A stretch of DNA of 64,000 nucleotides from Streptomyces rubradiris (lineage in GTDB: Bacteria > Actinomycetota > Actinomycetes > Streptomycetales > Streptomycetaceae). The stretch spans positions 1,674,001 through 1,738,000 of the forward strand of contig NZ_BNEA01000015.1 of assembly GCF_016860525.1 (NCBI RefSeq). Reading direction: 5' to 3'. Each line of letters opens with the position of its first letter. Position 1 is the first letter of the stretch. The notes below the pieces were generated by a model. The model searched no databases, was not told where the DNA came from, and was given only the letters and a program-made list of their open reading frames with translations. The position numbers and the translations under genes are program-made. Shown one piece after another: positions 35,631-43,672 of this stretch.

Positions 35631-37328
35631 TCAGTCGCCCAGCAGCGGGTTGGGCAGCGGCAGGTAGCGGGCGTCCGCGCCGTCCGCTGCCGTCCAGCGC
35701 AGCAGCAGGTTGGTCTTGCCGGGCAGGGTCGGCGCGGTGAGCAGCGCGGGGATCTCGGGCAGGTCGTGGCGGGCGAGTTCGCGGCGGACGGCGGGCCACG
35801 GGTCGTAGCCGGGATGGTGGTCGGCGAGGGCGCCGGCGATCTCGGTGAGGTGGTTGACGACCAGGCAGTACACCAGCCGTTCCCAGCCGGCCGCGCGGCT
35901 CACGTCCGGCAGCAGCTTGGCGCCCTCGGCGTCCCGGAACAGGGCCTGCGCGGGGGTGCCCGCCGCGTCCACGGCGACCAGGGTGTTCTGCAGATGGGCC
36001 TCCAGGACCACCCCGTGGGTGCCGAACGCGGTCAGGGCGGGCGGCACGACCTGCCGCAGGTACGCCTCCCACCAGCCGGCCGGGTCGTCGGTGGCGGCCA
36101 GCGGGCTGCCCTCGAAGCCCTCGGCGAGGCCCGCCGCGAGCAACGGGGTGGTGCCCGGCAGGAGGTGGCCGCGCAGCCCGTCGCGGACCAGTACGGCCAG
36201 TTCCTCGAAGGCGAAGGCGGCGGTGCGGTAGCCGCGGTCGCTCAGCCAGGCCGCGGGCGGGCCCATCGCCGCGAAGGCGCGCCCGGCGGCGGTGTCGGTG
36301 CGGCGCAGCCGGCGCAGGTCGTGGCGCCACAGCCGGCGGATGTCGTTGGTGATGCGCACGTCCAGGCTGAACTTCAGGAACAGGTCGCGGCGGGGCTCGT
36401 ACACCGTGCGGACGGCGGCCGTCGGCCAGACCGGGAACGCGGTGGTGCCGAGCCGCAGCAGCCGGCCGTCGGCGAAGGCGGGGGCGAGTTCGCGGGCGAC
36501 CAGGTCGAGCTGCCAGGGGTGGGCGGGCAGCAGCCGGTAGCCGGGCGGGGCGGTGCCGAGGGCGTCCAGGGCGCCGGTGTCGCCCTCCTCGGTCACCTGG
36601 TCCTCGCGGACGCCGAGCAGCGCCAGCGGGAACCGGGCGTGCGCCTCGGGGGCGTAGGGCAGCCAGGACGCGACCGGGCCGCCGCCGCGCGCCTTGGGGG
36701 CCGGGTGGTAGGGGTGGCCGGTGAGCAGGGACTGCTCGGAGCGCAGGTACGGGTCCGCGGGGGGCGTGGCCCGGGCGCGGGCGGTGAGCAGGGCGGCGAC
36801 CGCCTCCCGGCTGTCGATCATCTCGGCGGGCAGGTCGCCGCCGGGCAGCCCGGTGTGCCGACGCAGCACCTCCGCGACCAGTTTGACCAGTTCCGGATGG
36901 CCGATCCGGTGCCAGGCGCCGGCCGCGTACAGCTCGGGGTCGGCGGGCCGGCGCCCGGCGCGCACCCGTAGCAGCCGGCCGTCCGGCAGCCGGTGCACCC
37001 GGCGGTCACCGGCGTCCGGCGGCCGGTGCGCCGTGCGATCCGCGGCAGCCGGCGGCCGGGACGCCCCCCGGTCTCCGGCAGCCGACGGCCCGGACGCCCT
37101 ACGGTCTGCGGTGTCCGGCAGCCGGGGTGCCCTACGGTCTCCGGCGTCCGGCAGCGGGGGCGGCGTGCGGTCCGCGGCGTCCGGCGGCTGGTGCGGCCGG
37201 CGGTCGCCGGCGGTCGGGAGCGGCACGGCCACCTCCCGCAGCAGGCAGTTGAGCAGGGGCGCTGCCGCGTACGCGTCGGCCAGCCGGCCGGCCTCGCCGG
37301 TGGGGGGTGTGAGGTCCACGCGTTCCAT
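35631..37328 (-). CDS. NIS siderophore synthetase (IucA/IucC family)
   Basis: 565 residues from ATG at 37328. NIS synthetases join a carboxylate such as citrate or succinyl groups to amines or alcohols via an acyl-adenylate. Key motifs: TGHPYHPAPKARGG at about residue 203 (ATP-binding His and Lys), LLPAHPWQLDLV, FLKFSLDVRITNDIRRL (phosphate and substrate site) and VVLEAHLQNTLVAV (metal-binding His/Asn). Residues about 38-114 are an in-frame run of seven 11-residue repeats that interrupts the normal N-terminal region. It is divergent from a second NIS gene; no amine-supplying enzyme lies next to either. Confidence 0.88.
   Translation of the reverse strand: MERVDLTPPTGEAGRLADAYAAAPLLNCLLREVAVPLPTAGDRRPHQPPDAADRTPPPLPDAGDRRAPRLPDTADRRASGPSAAGDRGASRPPAAADRTAHRPPDAGDRRVHRLPDGRLLRVRAGRRPADPELYAAGAWHRIGHPELVKLVAEVLRRHTGLPGGDLPAEMIDSREAVAALLTARARATPPADPYLRSEQSLLTGHPYHPAPKARGGGPVASWLPYAPEAHARFPLALLGVREDQVTEEGDTGALDALGTAPPGYRLLPAHPWQLDLVARELAPAFADGRLLRLGTTAFPVWPTAAVRTVYEPRRDLFLKFSLDVRITNDIRRLWRHDLRRLRRTDTAAGRAFAAMGPPAAWLSDRGYRTAAFAFEELAVLVRDGLRGHLLPGTTPLLAAGLAEGFEGSPLAATDDPAGWWEAYLRQVVPPALTAFGTHGVVLEAHLQNTLVAVDAAGTPAQALFRDAEGAKLLPDVSRAAGWERLVYCLVVNHLTEIAGALADHHPGYDPWPAVRRELARHDLPEIPALLTAPTLPGKTNLLLRWTAADGADARYLPLPNPLLGD
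36987..37217 (-). repeat. In-frame 33-bp minisatellite, seven units
   Basis: Seven consecutive 33-bp units encode PTAGDRRPHQP, PDAADRTPPPL, PDAGDRRAPRL, PDTADRRASGP, SAAGDRGASRP, PAAADRTAHRP and PDAGDRRVHRL. A partial unit (PDG) follows. The units diverge at single bases but keep the frame, which suggests selection for an intact protein. Confidence 0.85.
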
Positions 37329-37589
37329 TCGTCCGTCGTCCAGGGGTCCACGGTCGTCCCGGCGCACGCGGGGCGCGTCGGCGGGAAGCCGGGGACGGTC
37401 AGTATGGCTGCCGTGCCCGGCGGTCCCCACCCCTGCCGTACGCGGGGCTACGGACATTGCCGTACCCACCCGGTCCCGCCACAGCCGTCCCGGCCGCGCC
37501 CCGCACCGCCGTCTCGGCCATTCCCGGCACTGCCGTACCCGGAGGTCCCCGACAATCGTGCCGTGCCCCGCCTACCCCAGGAGCCGACC

Positions 37590-39161
37590 GTGCCCCCTGC
37601 TTCCGCCGCCGAGTCCGTGATCGCCGAGGAACTGGCCGCCGTGCGGCCCGGACTGCTGCCCGGTTACGCGGCGGAGCTGCCCGGCGCGCGGGCCGCCGTG
37701 CTGACCCGGCTGTGGCGGGCGCTGGCGTACGAGCCGCTGCCGTTCGTCACCGGCCGGGAGTCCGGGGCGCACGGGCTCACGGTGCGCCTGTCCGGCGGGC
37801 GGCGGCTGCGCGGGCCGCACGCGGACCCGTACGCCACCGCCGCGTACGTCACCGCCGTACACCTGGACCGGGAGCGGTACGACGATCCGGCCCGGCTGAT
37901 GGGCGCGCTCGGGGGGCCGGGCGCGTCCGGGTTCGTGGCGGAACTGGCGCACAGTGTGGCGTCGCTGGCGCTGTCCCGGGCCGGCGCGGAGCAACGGGGG
38001 CCGGCGGACTGGCCGGTGGGGGTCCCCTCGGCCGAGGGCCGGGGGCGGGACTGGGAGTGGGAGCGGCGGGTGACCGACGGGCACCCGTTCCACCCGGGCT
38101 GCCGGTCCCGGCCCGGTTTCTCGGTGGCGGAGCAACTGGCGTACGGCCCCGAGCACGGTCCGGTGGTGGAGCTGGGCACGGTGCCGGTACCGGCGGCCGA
38201 CTGCCTGGTGTCCGGGCAGTGGCCCGCGGAACTCCGGGACGGCGGGCGGCTGTTGCTGCCGGTGCATCCCTGGCAGGCCGCGCATGTGCTCAAGCGGTCG
38301 TACGACGTGTGGCGCCCGGCCCGGCCGCTGATGTCACTGCGTACGCTGGCGCTGCTGCCCGGTGGTCCGCATGTGAAGACGGCGCTGAGCGCCCGGCTGA
38401 CGTCGTCGGTGCGGGACATATCCGCCTACTCGGTGCGGGTGGCGGCGCCGCTGTCCGCCTTCGCCGAGGACCTGGTGGCGCGCGCCGACGGACTGCTGCA
38501 CCTGACCCGCACGCTCGGGGCGGTCACCGCGCACTCCCCCGACCTGGCCGCGCTGCTGCGTGAGCCGCCGGAGGTGTACGCGGGGCCGGGTGAGCGGGTG
38601 GTGCCGGTGGCCGCGCTCGCCACCACGTCGCTGCCCGGCCGCCCGGGCTGGCTGGCCGGGTTCGCGCGGCTGGCGCTCACGGTCGGCCTGCGGCTGCTGG
38701 ATCTGGGCGTGGCGCTGGAGGCGCACGGACAGAACCTCCTGGTGGTGCTGGCGGCGGACGGCACTCCGCTGCGGCTGGTCTACCGCGATCTGGCCGACAT
38801 CCGCGTCAGCCCCGCCCGGCTGTCCCGGCACGGCATCACCCCGCCCGCCCTCACCGGCCGCCTGATCACCGACGACCCCACGGCCCTGCGCCGCAAGCTC
38901 TTCGGCTCCCTGCTGTCCGGTGCCCTGGCCGGCACGGCGGGCTCCGCCCACGCCCTGGCCACCGCCCTGGAGGCGGCCCTCCCGGACCTTCCCCCGACCC
39001 CGGACCTGCCCGCCCTGTGCGAGGCCCCGCTCCCCGCGAAGGCGCTGACCCTGATGCGGCTGTCCCCCGCCGGAACGGGGGACCTCTGGACGGAGTTGCC
39101 GCATCCGCGGTCGACGGCGCTCCGAGTGGGTGCCGGGCCGGCCGGCGGACCACGGCGTTGA
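37590..39161 (+). CDS. Second NIS siderophore synthetase (IucA/IucC family)
   Basis: 523 residues from GTG at 37590 with CCAGGAG 6 bases upstream. Motifs: TDGHPFHPGCRSRPGFS at about residues 162-178, LLPVHPWQAAHVLK, HVKTALSARLTSSVRDI and GVALEAHGQNLLVVL. The usual Lys of HPxHPxxK is replaced (GCRSR), and the S/T-rich phosphate segment reads KTALSARLTS, so catalytic details may differ. It pairs with the divergent NIS gene; two-synthetase systems usually assemble both ends of a dicarboxylate siderophore. The 261-bp spacer has imperfect GC-rich repeats and no recognisable iron box. Confidence 0.86.
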   Translation: MPPASAAESVIAEELAAVRPGLLPGYAAELPGARAAVLTRLWRALAYEPLPFVTGRESGAHGLTVRLSGGRRLRGPHADPYATAAYVTAVHLDRERYDDPARLMGALGGPGASGFVAELAHSVASLALSRAGAEQRGPADWPVGVPSAEGRGRDWEWERRVTDGHPFHPGCRSRPGFSVAEQLAYGPEHGPVVELGTVPVPAADCLVSGQWPAELRDGGRLLLPVHPWQAAHVLKRSYDVWRPARPLMSLRTLALLPGGPHVKTALSARLTSSVRDISAYSVRVAAPLSAFAEDLVARADGLLHLTRTLGAVTAHSPDLAALLREPPEVYAGPGERVVPVAALATTSLPGRPGWLAGFARLALTVGLRLLDLGVALEAHGQNLLVVLAADGTPLRLVYRDLADIRVSPARLSRHGITPPALTGRLITDDPTALRRKLFGSLLSGALAGTAGSAHALATALEAALPDLPPTPDLPALCEAPLPAKALTLMRLSPAGTGDLWTELPHPRSTALRVGAGPAGGPRR

Positions 39162-39191
39162 CCCCTTCCTCTGCGTTCGCCGGGGCACCGC

Positions 39192-39320
39192 TCAGCGAGG
39201 GAAGGGAGTTGCCCTCGCCCGGTGTCCCGTCGAGGTCTCGTACGGGGCGTCCACCACGATGCCGTAGCGCCGGACCAGGGCACGTACGTCACCTGTGGGC
39301 GGGGTGCGGTCCTCGGTCAC
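39192..39320 (-). CDS. Possible 42-residue small ORF
   Basis: GTG-started frame reading MTEDRTPPTGDVRALVRRYG then IVVDAPYETSTGHRARATPFPR. The composition looks protein-like, but the ribosome site is weak and the length is minimal. It could be a real small protein, a relic 3' end, or chance. The rest of the spacer 39162-39417 shows nothing else. Confidence 0.25.
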   Translation of the reverse strand: MTEDRTPPTGDVRALVRRYGIVVDAPYETSTGHRARATPFPR

Positions 39321-39417
39321 CGGCCCGGCCCTGCCCGCTCCCGTCGCCTCCCGCGCCCACCGCCCGCGCCCACCCGGCGTTTTGGAGTCCGGCGTGTCTG
39401 ATCAATAAGATCCGGCG

Positions 39418-40680
39418 ATGATCAGAAGACAACGGCTGGCGGTGGGGGTCTGTGCTCTGTTCGCCGCCCTGACCGCCGGGATCGCGTTCCCCTCCGGCGC
39501 GGTCGCCGACGAGACGGAGCAGGACGCTCCGAAGGTCGAACTCGTGCTGGACGTCAGCGGTTCCATGCGGGCCCGGGACATCGACGGCGGCACCCGGATG
39601 GCCGCGGCGAAGCAGGCGTTCAACGAGGTGCTGGACGCGACGCCCGAGGAGGTCCGGCTCGGTATCCGTACGCTCGGCGCCAACTACCGCGGCAACGACC
39701 GCAAGGAGGGCTGCAAGGACACCGCGCGGCTCTACCCGGTCGGCCCGCTGGACCGGACCGACGCGAAGGCGGCCGTGGCCACGCTGTCGCCCACCGGCTG
39801 GACCCCGATCGGGCCCGCGCTGCTGAAGGCGGCGGACGACCTGGACGGCGGCACCGGCACCCGCCGTATCGTGCTGATCAGTGACGGCGAGGACACCTGC
39901 CAGCCGCTCGACCCGTGCGTGGTGGCCCGGGAGATAGCGGCCAAGGGCATCGGCCTGACCATCGACACCCTCGGCCTGGTGCCCGACGCCAAGACCCGCG
40001 CCCAGCTCAGCTGCATCGCGGACGCCACCGGCGGTACCTACACCGACGTCCGGCACAAGGACGAACTGAGGGACCGGGTCGGCCAGTTGGTGGACCGGGC
40101 GGCGGACCCGGTGGTGACCCCGGTCGCCACCGAGGGCGCCGACCGGTGTGAGAAGGCCCCCGTCCTCAAGTCCGGTCTCTACACCGACCGCGAGGAGTTC
40201 GGGCAGCAGCGCTGGTACAAGGTGGACGTCGAGCCCGGCCAGGAGCTGCGGGCCTCGGTGAGCGTGGCGGACGACCGGGCCGTGAACCCCCACTACGGGG
40301 TGCTGCTGCGGGCGGTGACCGTGCACGGCCGGGAGATCGTGCGCGGTGAGGCCGCGGGCACCGGCCGTACGGACGTCATCTCCACCGGCCTGCGCTATCC
40401 GAAGCAGGACAGCGACGACGACTCGGCGCCCGCGGAGACGGTGTGCCTCCAGGTCACCCAGTCCTTCGCGGCGGCCTCGGGCGTGAAGACCACGCCGGGT
40501 CTGCCACTGGAGCTGACCATCGACGTGGTGGACGGCCCCTCGGGCCACCACGACGTGGCCGCCTTCGGCCTCGGCCGTGGCTGGTGGCTGCTCGGCGCCC
40601 TGGTGCTGGCCGGCTTCCTCGCGGGTCTGCTGTGGGGCTGGCTGTCGCGCTGGCGGGTCTCGGTCTGGAGGACGAACTGA
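39418..40680 (+). CDS. Secreted/membrane-anchored VWA domain protein
   Basis: 420 residues. Signal peptide at about residues 1-30 (QRLAVGVCALFAALTAGIAFPSGAVA). VWA domain from about 38 to 215 with a complete MIDAS: DVSGSM, a Thr in SPTGWTPIGPAL and the Asp of VLISDGEDTC. Paired cysteines suggest disulfides. A C-terminal beta-rich region follows, then a membrane span (WWLLGALVLAGFLAGLLWGWL) and a short basic tail. It overlaps the next gene (TGATG), so the two proteins likely act as a cell-surface complex of unknown role. Confidence 0.85.
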   Translation: MIRRQRLAVGVCALFAALTAGIAFPSGAVADETEQDAPKVELVLDVSGSMRARDIDGGTRMAAAKQAFNEVLDATPEEVRLGIRTLGANYRGNDRKEGCKDTARLYPVGPLDRTDAKAAVATLSPTGWTPIGPALLKAADDLDGGTGTRRIVLISDGEDTCQPLDPCVVAREIAAKGIGLTIDTLGLVPDAKTRAQLSCIADATGGTYTDVRHKDELRDRVGQLVDRAADPVVTPVATEGADRCEKAPVLKSGLYTDREEFGQQRWYKVDVEPGQELRASVSVADDRAVNPHYGVLLRAVTVHGREIVRGEAAGTGRTDVISTGLRYPKQDSDDDSAPAETVCLQVTQSFAAASGVKTTPGLPLELTIDVVDGPSGHHDVAAFGLGRGWWLLGALVLAGFLAGLLWGWLSRWRVSVWRTN

Positions 40681-41477
40681 TGCGGATCACACGCGTGCTG
40701 GGTGCCGCGCTGCTGGCGGTGGGGCTGGCCGCCGGGCCGGCCGCCGCCGACTCCTCGCCCTCGCCGGGCGCCTCGGCGGGCGACGACGCGCCCACCCAGG
40801 CGGGCACCTCGTTCCGTACGGCGGCGGAGATCGAGCAGGGCGAGCGGGCCACCGCCTCCGGCTCCACCGGTGACTACCTGTACTGGTCCTTCCCCGCGGA
40901 CACCGGGCAGCGCCCCACCGTCAAGGCGGCGGTGAAGCTCCCGGCCCGGCACGGCGCCGAGACCTGGCAGCTCGACGTGTACGACGGGCTGCGGCGCCGC
41001 CAGGCCTGCCAGTACGGCGCCCAGTCGCGCACCGCCGCGCCGGACGCCGGCTCCGTCGAACTGGCCTGTGTGCTGCGTACGGTGCGCGGCTGGTCGGAGC
41101 CGTGGGCCAACGACCCGCTGCCGGGCACGTACTACATCCGGCTGACGGTGGTGGACCTCGCCGACTCCGACCTCGGCCAGCCGGTCGGCGCCGAGGTGCG
41201 CGTCGACTCCGAGGACATCGGCGGCGCGGCGGCGGTCGACGGCTCGCTGGGCAAGCCGCTCGTCCCGGGCATCGCCGTCAAGTCCGGTCAGGAGAAGGAA
41301 GGTTCGAAGGGGGCCGTGCTGTCCAGCTTCGGCCGCGACGGCTGGTCGTCCGGCTGGTGGTCGGACCGCTGGGTGTGGACGGGGATCGGCGGTGTGCTGG
41401 CCGCGCTCGCCGGCATCGGCGGCTACGCGCTGACGCGCGGGTCGGGCCGGCCGTCCCGGGTGCCGCCGGGCGCCTGA
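40680..41477 (+). CDS. Membrane-anchored exported protein, partner of VWA protein
   Basis: 265 residues, not assigned to a family. Signal peptide (ITRVLGAALLAVGLAAGPAAADS), a beta-sandwich-like middle (DYLYWSFPADTGQRPTVKAAVKLP...WQLDVYDGLRRRQACQYGA) resembling the C-terminal domain of its VWA neighbour, and a C-terminal membrane span (WVWTGIGGVLAALAGIGGYAL). Its start overlaps the VWA stop codon by one base. The operon ends at a strong terminator. Confidence 0.75.
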   Translation: MRITRVLGAALLAVGLAAGPAAADSSPSPGASAGDDAPTQAGTSFRTAAEIEQGERATASGSTGDYLYWSFPADTGQRPTVKAAVKLPARHGAETWQLDVYDGLRRRQACQYGAQSRTAAPDAGSVELACVLRTVRGWSEPWANDPLPGTYYIRLTVVDLADSDLGQPVGAEVRVDSEDIGGAAAVDGSLGKPLVPGIAVKSGQEKEGSKGAVLSSFGRDGWSSGWWSDRWVWTGIGGVLAALAGIGGYALTRGSGRPSRVPPGA

Positions 41478-41499
41478 GCCGCACGGCACCACAAATCAC

Positions 41500-41530
41500 G
41501 CGAAGGCCCGCCGCTCCGGCGGGCCTTCGC
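41500..41530. terminator. Strong bidirectional terminator
   Basis: Perfect 13-bp stem GCGAAGGCCCGCC (41500-41512) with GGCGGGCCTTCGC (41518-41530), 5-nt loop, between the exported-protein gene and the convergent HxlR gene. Confidence 0.85.
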
Positions 41531-41559
41531 CGTTGTCACCCCGGCCGCCGCTTACCGCG

Positions 41560-42186
41560 TCACGCCTCGCGCAGCGCCTTGGCCAGCGTGCCCTCCCCGG
41601 TCACCGTCACCCGCCCGTCCCGTACCGCGTCCGGCAGGGTCAGCTCGCCGCGGGCGACGGCCTCGCAGGTCGCCGCGTCCATCACCAGGCGGGCGTCGGC
41701 CGGGCCGGGGGCGGGCCCGTCGCCGTAGACCGGTCCCTCCTCGGCGCCGACGTGGAGGTGGAACTCCCCTTCCTCCAGCCGCACTTCGAGCACACCCTCG
41801 CCCTCCAGCGCGCGCAGCAGCGGCAGCGCGAACCAGTGCGCCCGCACGGCGTCGGTGGGCCTGCGCTCGCCCAGTTCCCGCGCGCCCCAGGTGCCGAGCG
41901 CCTGGAGGACCGGCAGCAACTCGCGGCCACGACCGGTGAGTTCGTACACGTACGCGGCGCCCGGCGGGGGCAGCCGGCGCCGGGTGGTCAGGCCGTCGCG
42001 CTCCATCTCCTTCAGCCGGGAGGCGAGTACGTCCGTGCTCACGCCGGGCAGGTCCGCGTGCAGGTCCGTGTAGCGGCGGGGACCGGCGAGGAGCTCCCGG
42101 ACGATCAGCAGGGTCCAGCGGTCGCCGACCAGGTCGAGGGCGCGGGCTGCGGAACAGTACTGGTCGTAGCTTCGGCGAGGTGACAT
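41560..42186 (-). CDS. HxlR-family transcriptional regulator
   Basis: 208 residues. Residues 1-95 are an HxlR winged helix: CSAARALDLVGDRWTLLIVRELLAGPRRYTDLHADLPGVSTDVLASRLKEMERDGLTTRR...YELTGRGRELLPVLQALGTWG. A C-terminal domain of about 90 residues (HVGAEEGPVYGDGPAPGPADARLVMDAAT) resembles a sterol-carrier-like (SCP2) ligand pocket. A Cys near residue 11 is the position used for redox or aldehyde sensing in some HxlR proteins. Divergent from alaA, with two palindromes between. Confidence 0.88.
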   Translation of the reverse strand: MSPRRSYDQYCSAARALDLVGDRWTLLIVRELLAGPRRYTDLHADLPGVSTDVLASRLKEMERDGLTTRRRLPPPGAAYVYELTGRGRELLPVLQALGTWGARELGERRPTDAVRAHWFALPLLRALEGEGVLEVRLEEGEFHLHVGAEEGPVYGDGPAPGPADARLVMDAATCEAVARGELTLPDAVRDGRVTVTGEGTLAKALREA

Positions 42187-42208
42187 GCGACGCAGTGTAG
42201 ACGCGTTG

Positions 42209-42243
42209 TTGGACTTTCCAAGCTCTCACTTGGTAAAACCAAG
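42209..42243. promoter_or_regulatory. Paired palindromic operators between hxlR-like and alaA
   Basis: TTGGA-CTT-TCCAA (42209-42221) and CTTGGT-AAA-ACCAAG (42229-42243) are both perfect inverted repeats with 3-bp spacers, and their centres are 21 bp apart. They fill most of the 81-bp divergent spacer, so one HxlR dimer per site could control both genes. Confidence 0.7.
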
Positions 42244-42267
42244 CAACACGAGTTTCCGGAGGGGCCC

Positions 42268-43476
42268 ATGGAGTTCCGGCAGTCCAACAAGCTCAGCGAG
42301 GTGTGCTACGAGATCCGCGGCCCGGTGATCGAGCACGCCAACGCGCTGGAGGAGGCGGGGCACAGCGTGCTGCGCCTGAACACCGGCAACCCCGCGGCCT
42401 TCGGCTTCGAGGCGCCGGAGGAGATCCTCCAGGACATGATCCGGATGCTGCCGCGGGCGCACGGCTACACCGACTCCCGGGGCGTCCTCTCCGCCCGCCG
42501 CGCGGTCGCCCAGCGCTACCAGACCCTGGGCCTGGACGTCGACGTGGACGACGTCTTCCTGGGCAACGGCGTCTCGGAACTGGTCTCCATGGCCGTCCAG
42601 GCGCTGGTGGAGGACGGCGACGAGATCCTGATCCCCGCGCCGGACTTCCCGCTGTGGACGGCCACCACCACACTGGCCGGCGGCAAGGCCGTGCACTACC
42701 TGTGCGACGAACAGGCCGACTGGAACCCCGACCTGGCCGACATGGCGGCGAAGATCACCGACCGCACCAAGGCCGTGGTCATCATCAATCCCAACAACCC
42801 GACGGGCGCGGTCTATCCGAAGGAGATCGTCGAGGGCATCCTCGACCTCGCCCGCCGGCACGGCCTGATGGTGTTCGCCGACGAGATCTACGACCAGATC
42901 CTCTACGACGACGCCGTGCACCACTCGGCCGCCGCGCTCGCCCCCGACCTGGTCGTCCTCACCTTCTGCGGGCTGTCCAAGACCTACCGGGTGGCGGGTT
43001 TCCGCTCCGGCTGGCTGGTCGTCACCGGCCCCAAGCAGCACGCCAAGGACTACCTGGAGGGCCTGACCATGCTGGCCTCCATGCGGCTGTGCGCCAACGC
43101 GCCCGCGCAGTACGCCATCCAGGCCGCACTCGGCGGACGCCAGTCCATCCGCGAACTGACCCGGCCCGGCGGCCGGTTGCACGAGCAGCGGACCGTGGCC
43201 TGGGAGAAGCTCAACGAGATCCCCGGCGTGTCCTGCGTCAAGCCCAAGGGCGCGCTGTATGCCTTCCCGCGCATCGACCCCAAGGTGCACCCGATCCACG
43301 ACGACGAGAAGTTCGTGCTGGACCTGCTGCTGCGCGAGAAGATCCAGGTGGTCCAGGGCACCGGCTTCAACTGGCCCGCCCCCGACCACTTCCGCATCCT
43401 GACCCTGCCGCATGCGGAGGACCTGGAGGCGGCCATCGGCCGGATCGGCAGGTTCCTCGCCGGGTACCGGCAGTAG
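42268..43476 (+). CDS. alaA: Glutamate-pyruvate aminotransferase AlaA
   Basis: 402 residues, near-collinear with E. coli AlaA, which makes alanine from pyruvate and glutamate. PLP-binding motif GLSKTYRVAGFRSGW carries the Schiff-base lysine at about residue 238; VIINPNNPTGAVY holds the Asn that binds PLP; FADEIYDQILYDD and the C-terminal DHFRILTLPHAEDL with its substrate arginine are intact. The start has CGGAGGGG upstream. Divergent from an HxlR regulator and followed by no operon partner. Confidence 0.95.
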   Translation: MEFRQSNKLSEVCYEIRGPVIEHANALEEAGHSVLRLNTGNPAAFGFEAPEEILQDMIRMLPRAHGYTDSRGVLSARRAVAQRYQTLGLDVDVDDVFLGNGVSELVSMAVQALVEDGDEILIPAPDFPLWTATTTLAGGKAVHYLCDEQADWNPDLADMAAKITDRTKAVVIINPNNPTGAVYPKEIVEGILDLARRHGLMVFADEIYDQILYDDAVHHSAAALAPDLVVLTFCGLSKTYRVAGFRSGWLVVTGPKQHAKDYLEGLTMLASMRLCANAPAQYAIQAALGGRQSIRELTRPGGRLHEQRTVAWEKLNEIPGVSCVKPKGALYAFPRIDPKVHPIHDDEKFVLDLLLREKIQVVQGTGFNWPAPDHFRILTLPHAEDLEAAIGRIGRFLAGYRQ

Positions 43477-43672
43477 GAAGCCGGTCAGGAGCGACAGCAG
43501 AAAGCCGTTCCGGGCGGGAGAGTTGGCCCGTTTCGCTCGCTTGTGCGAAGATCACCGCGCATGATCGGGGGCCTTCCGCGACGAGCCCTCGGTGCGCGCC
43601 CGACCAGCGCCGCACCGCGGCACACCGCACCGCCGCGCCCCGGTCCGCTCCATCGACCAGGGGGAAGCAGCA

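Noticed and set aside
36987..37217. CRISPR-like repeat array
   Set aside because: The units are contiguous and coding with no unique spacers, and there are no cas genes.
37329..37589. Iron box between the two NIS synthetase genes
   Set aside because: No TTAGGTTAG-type palindrome was found in the spacer.
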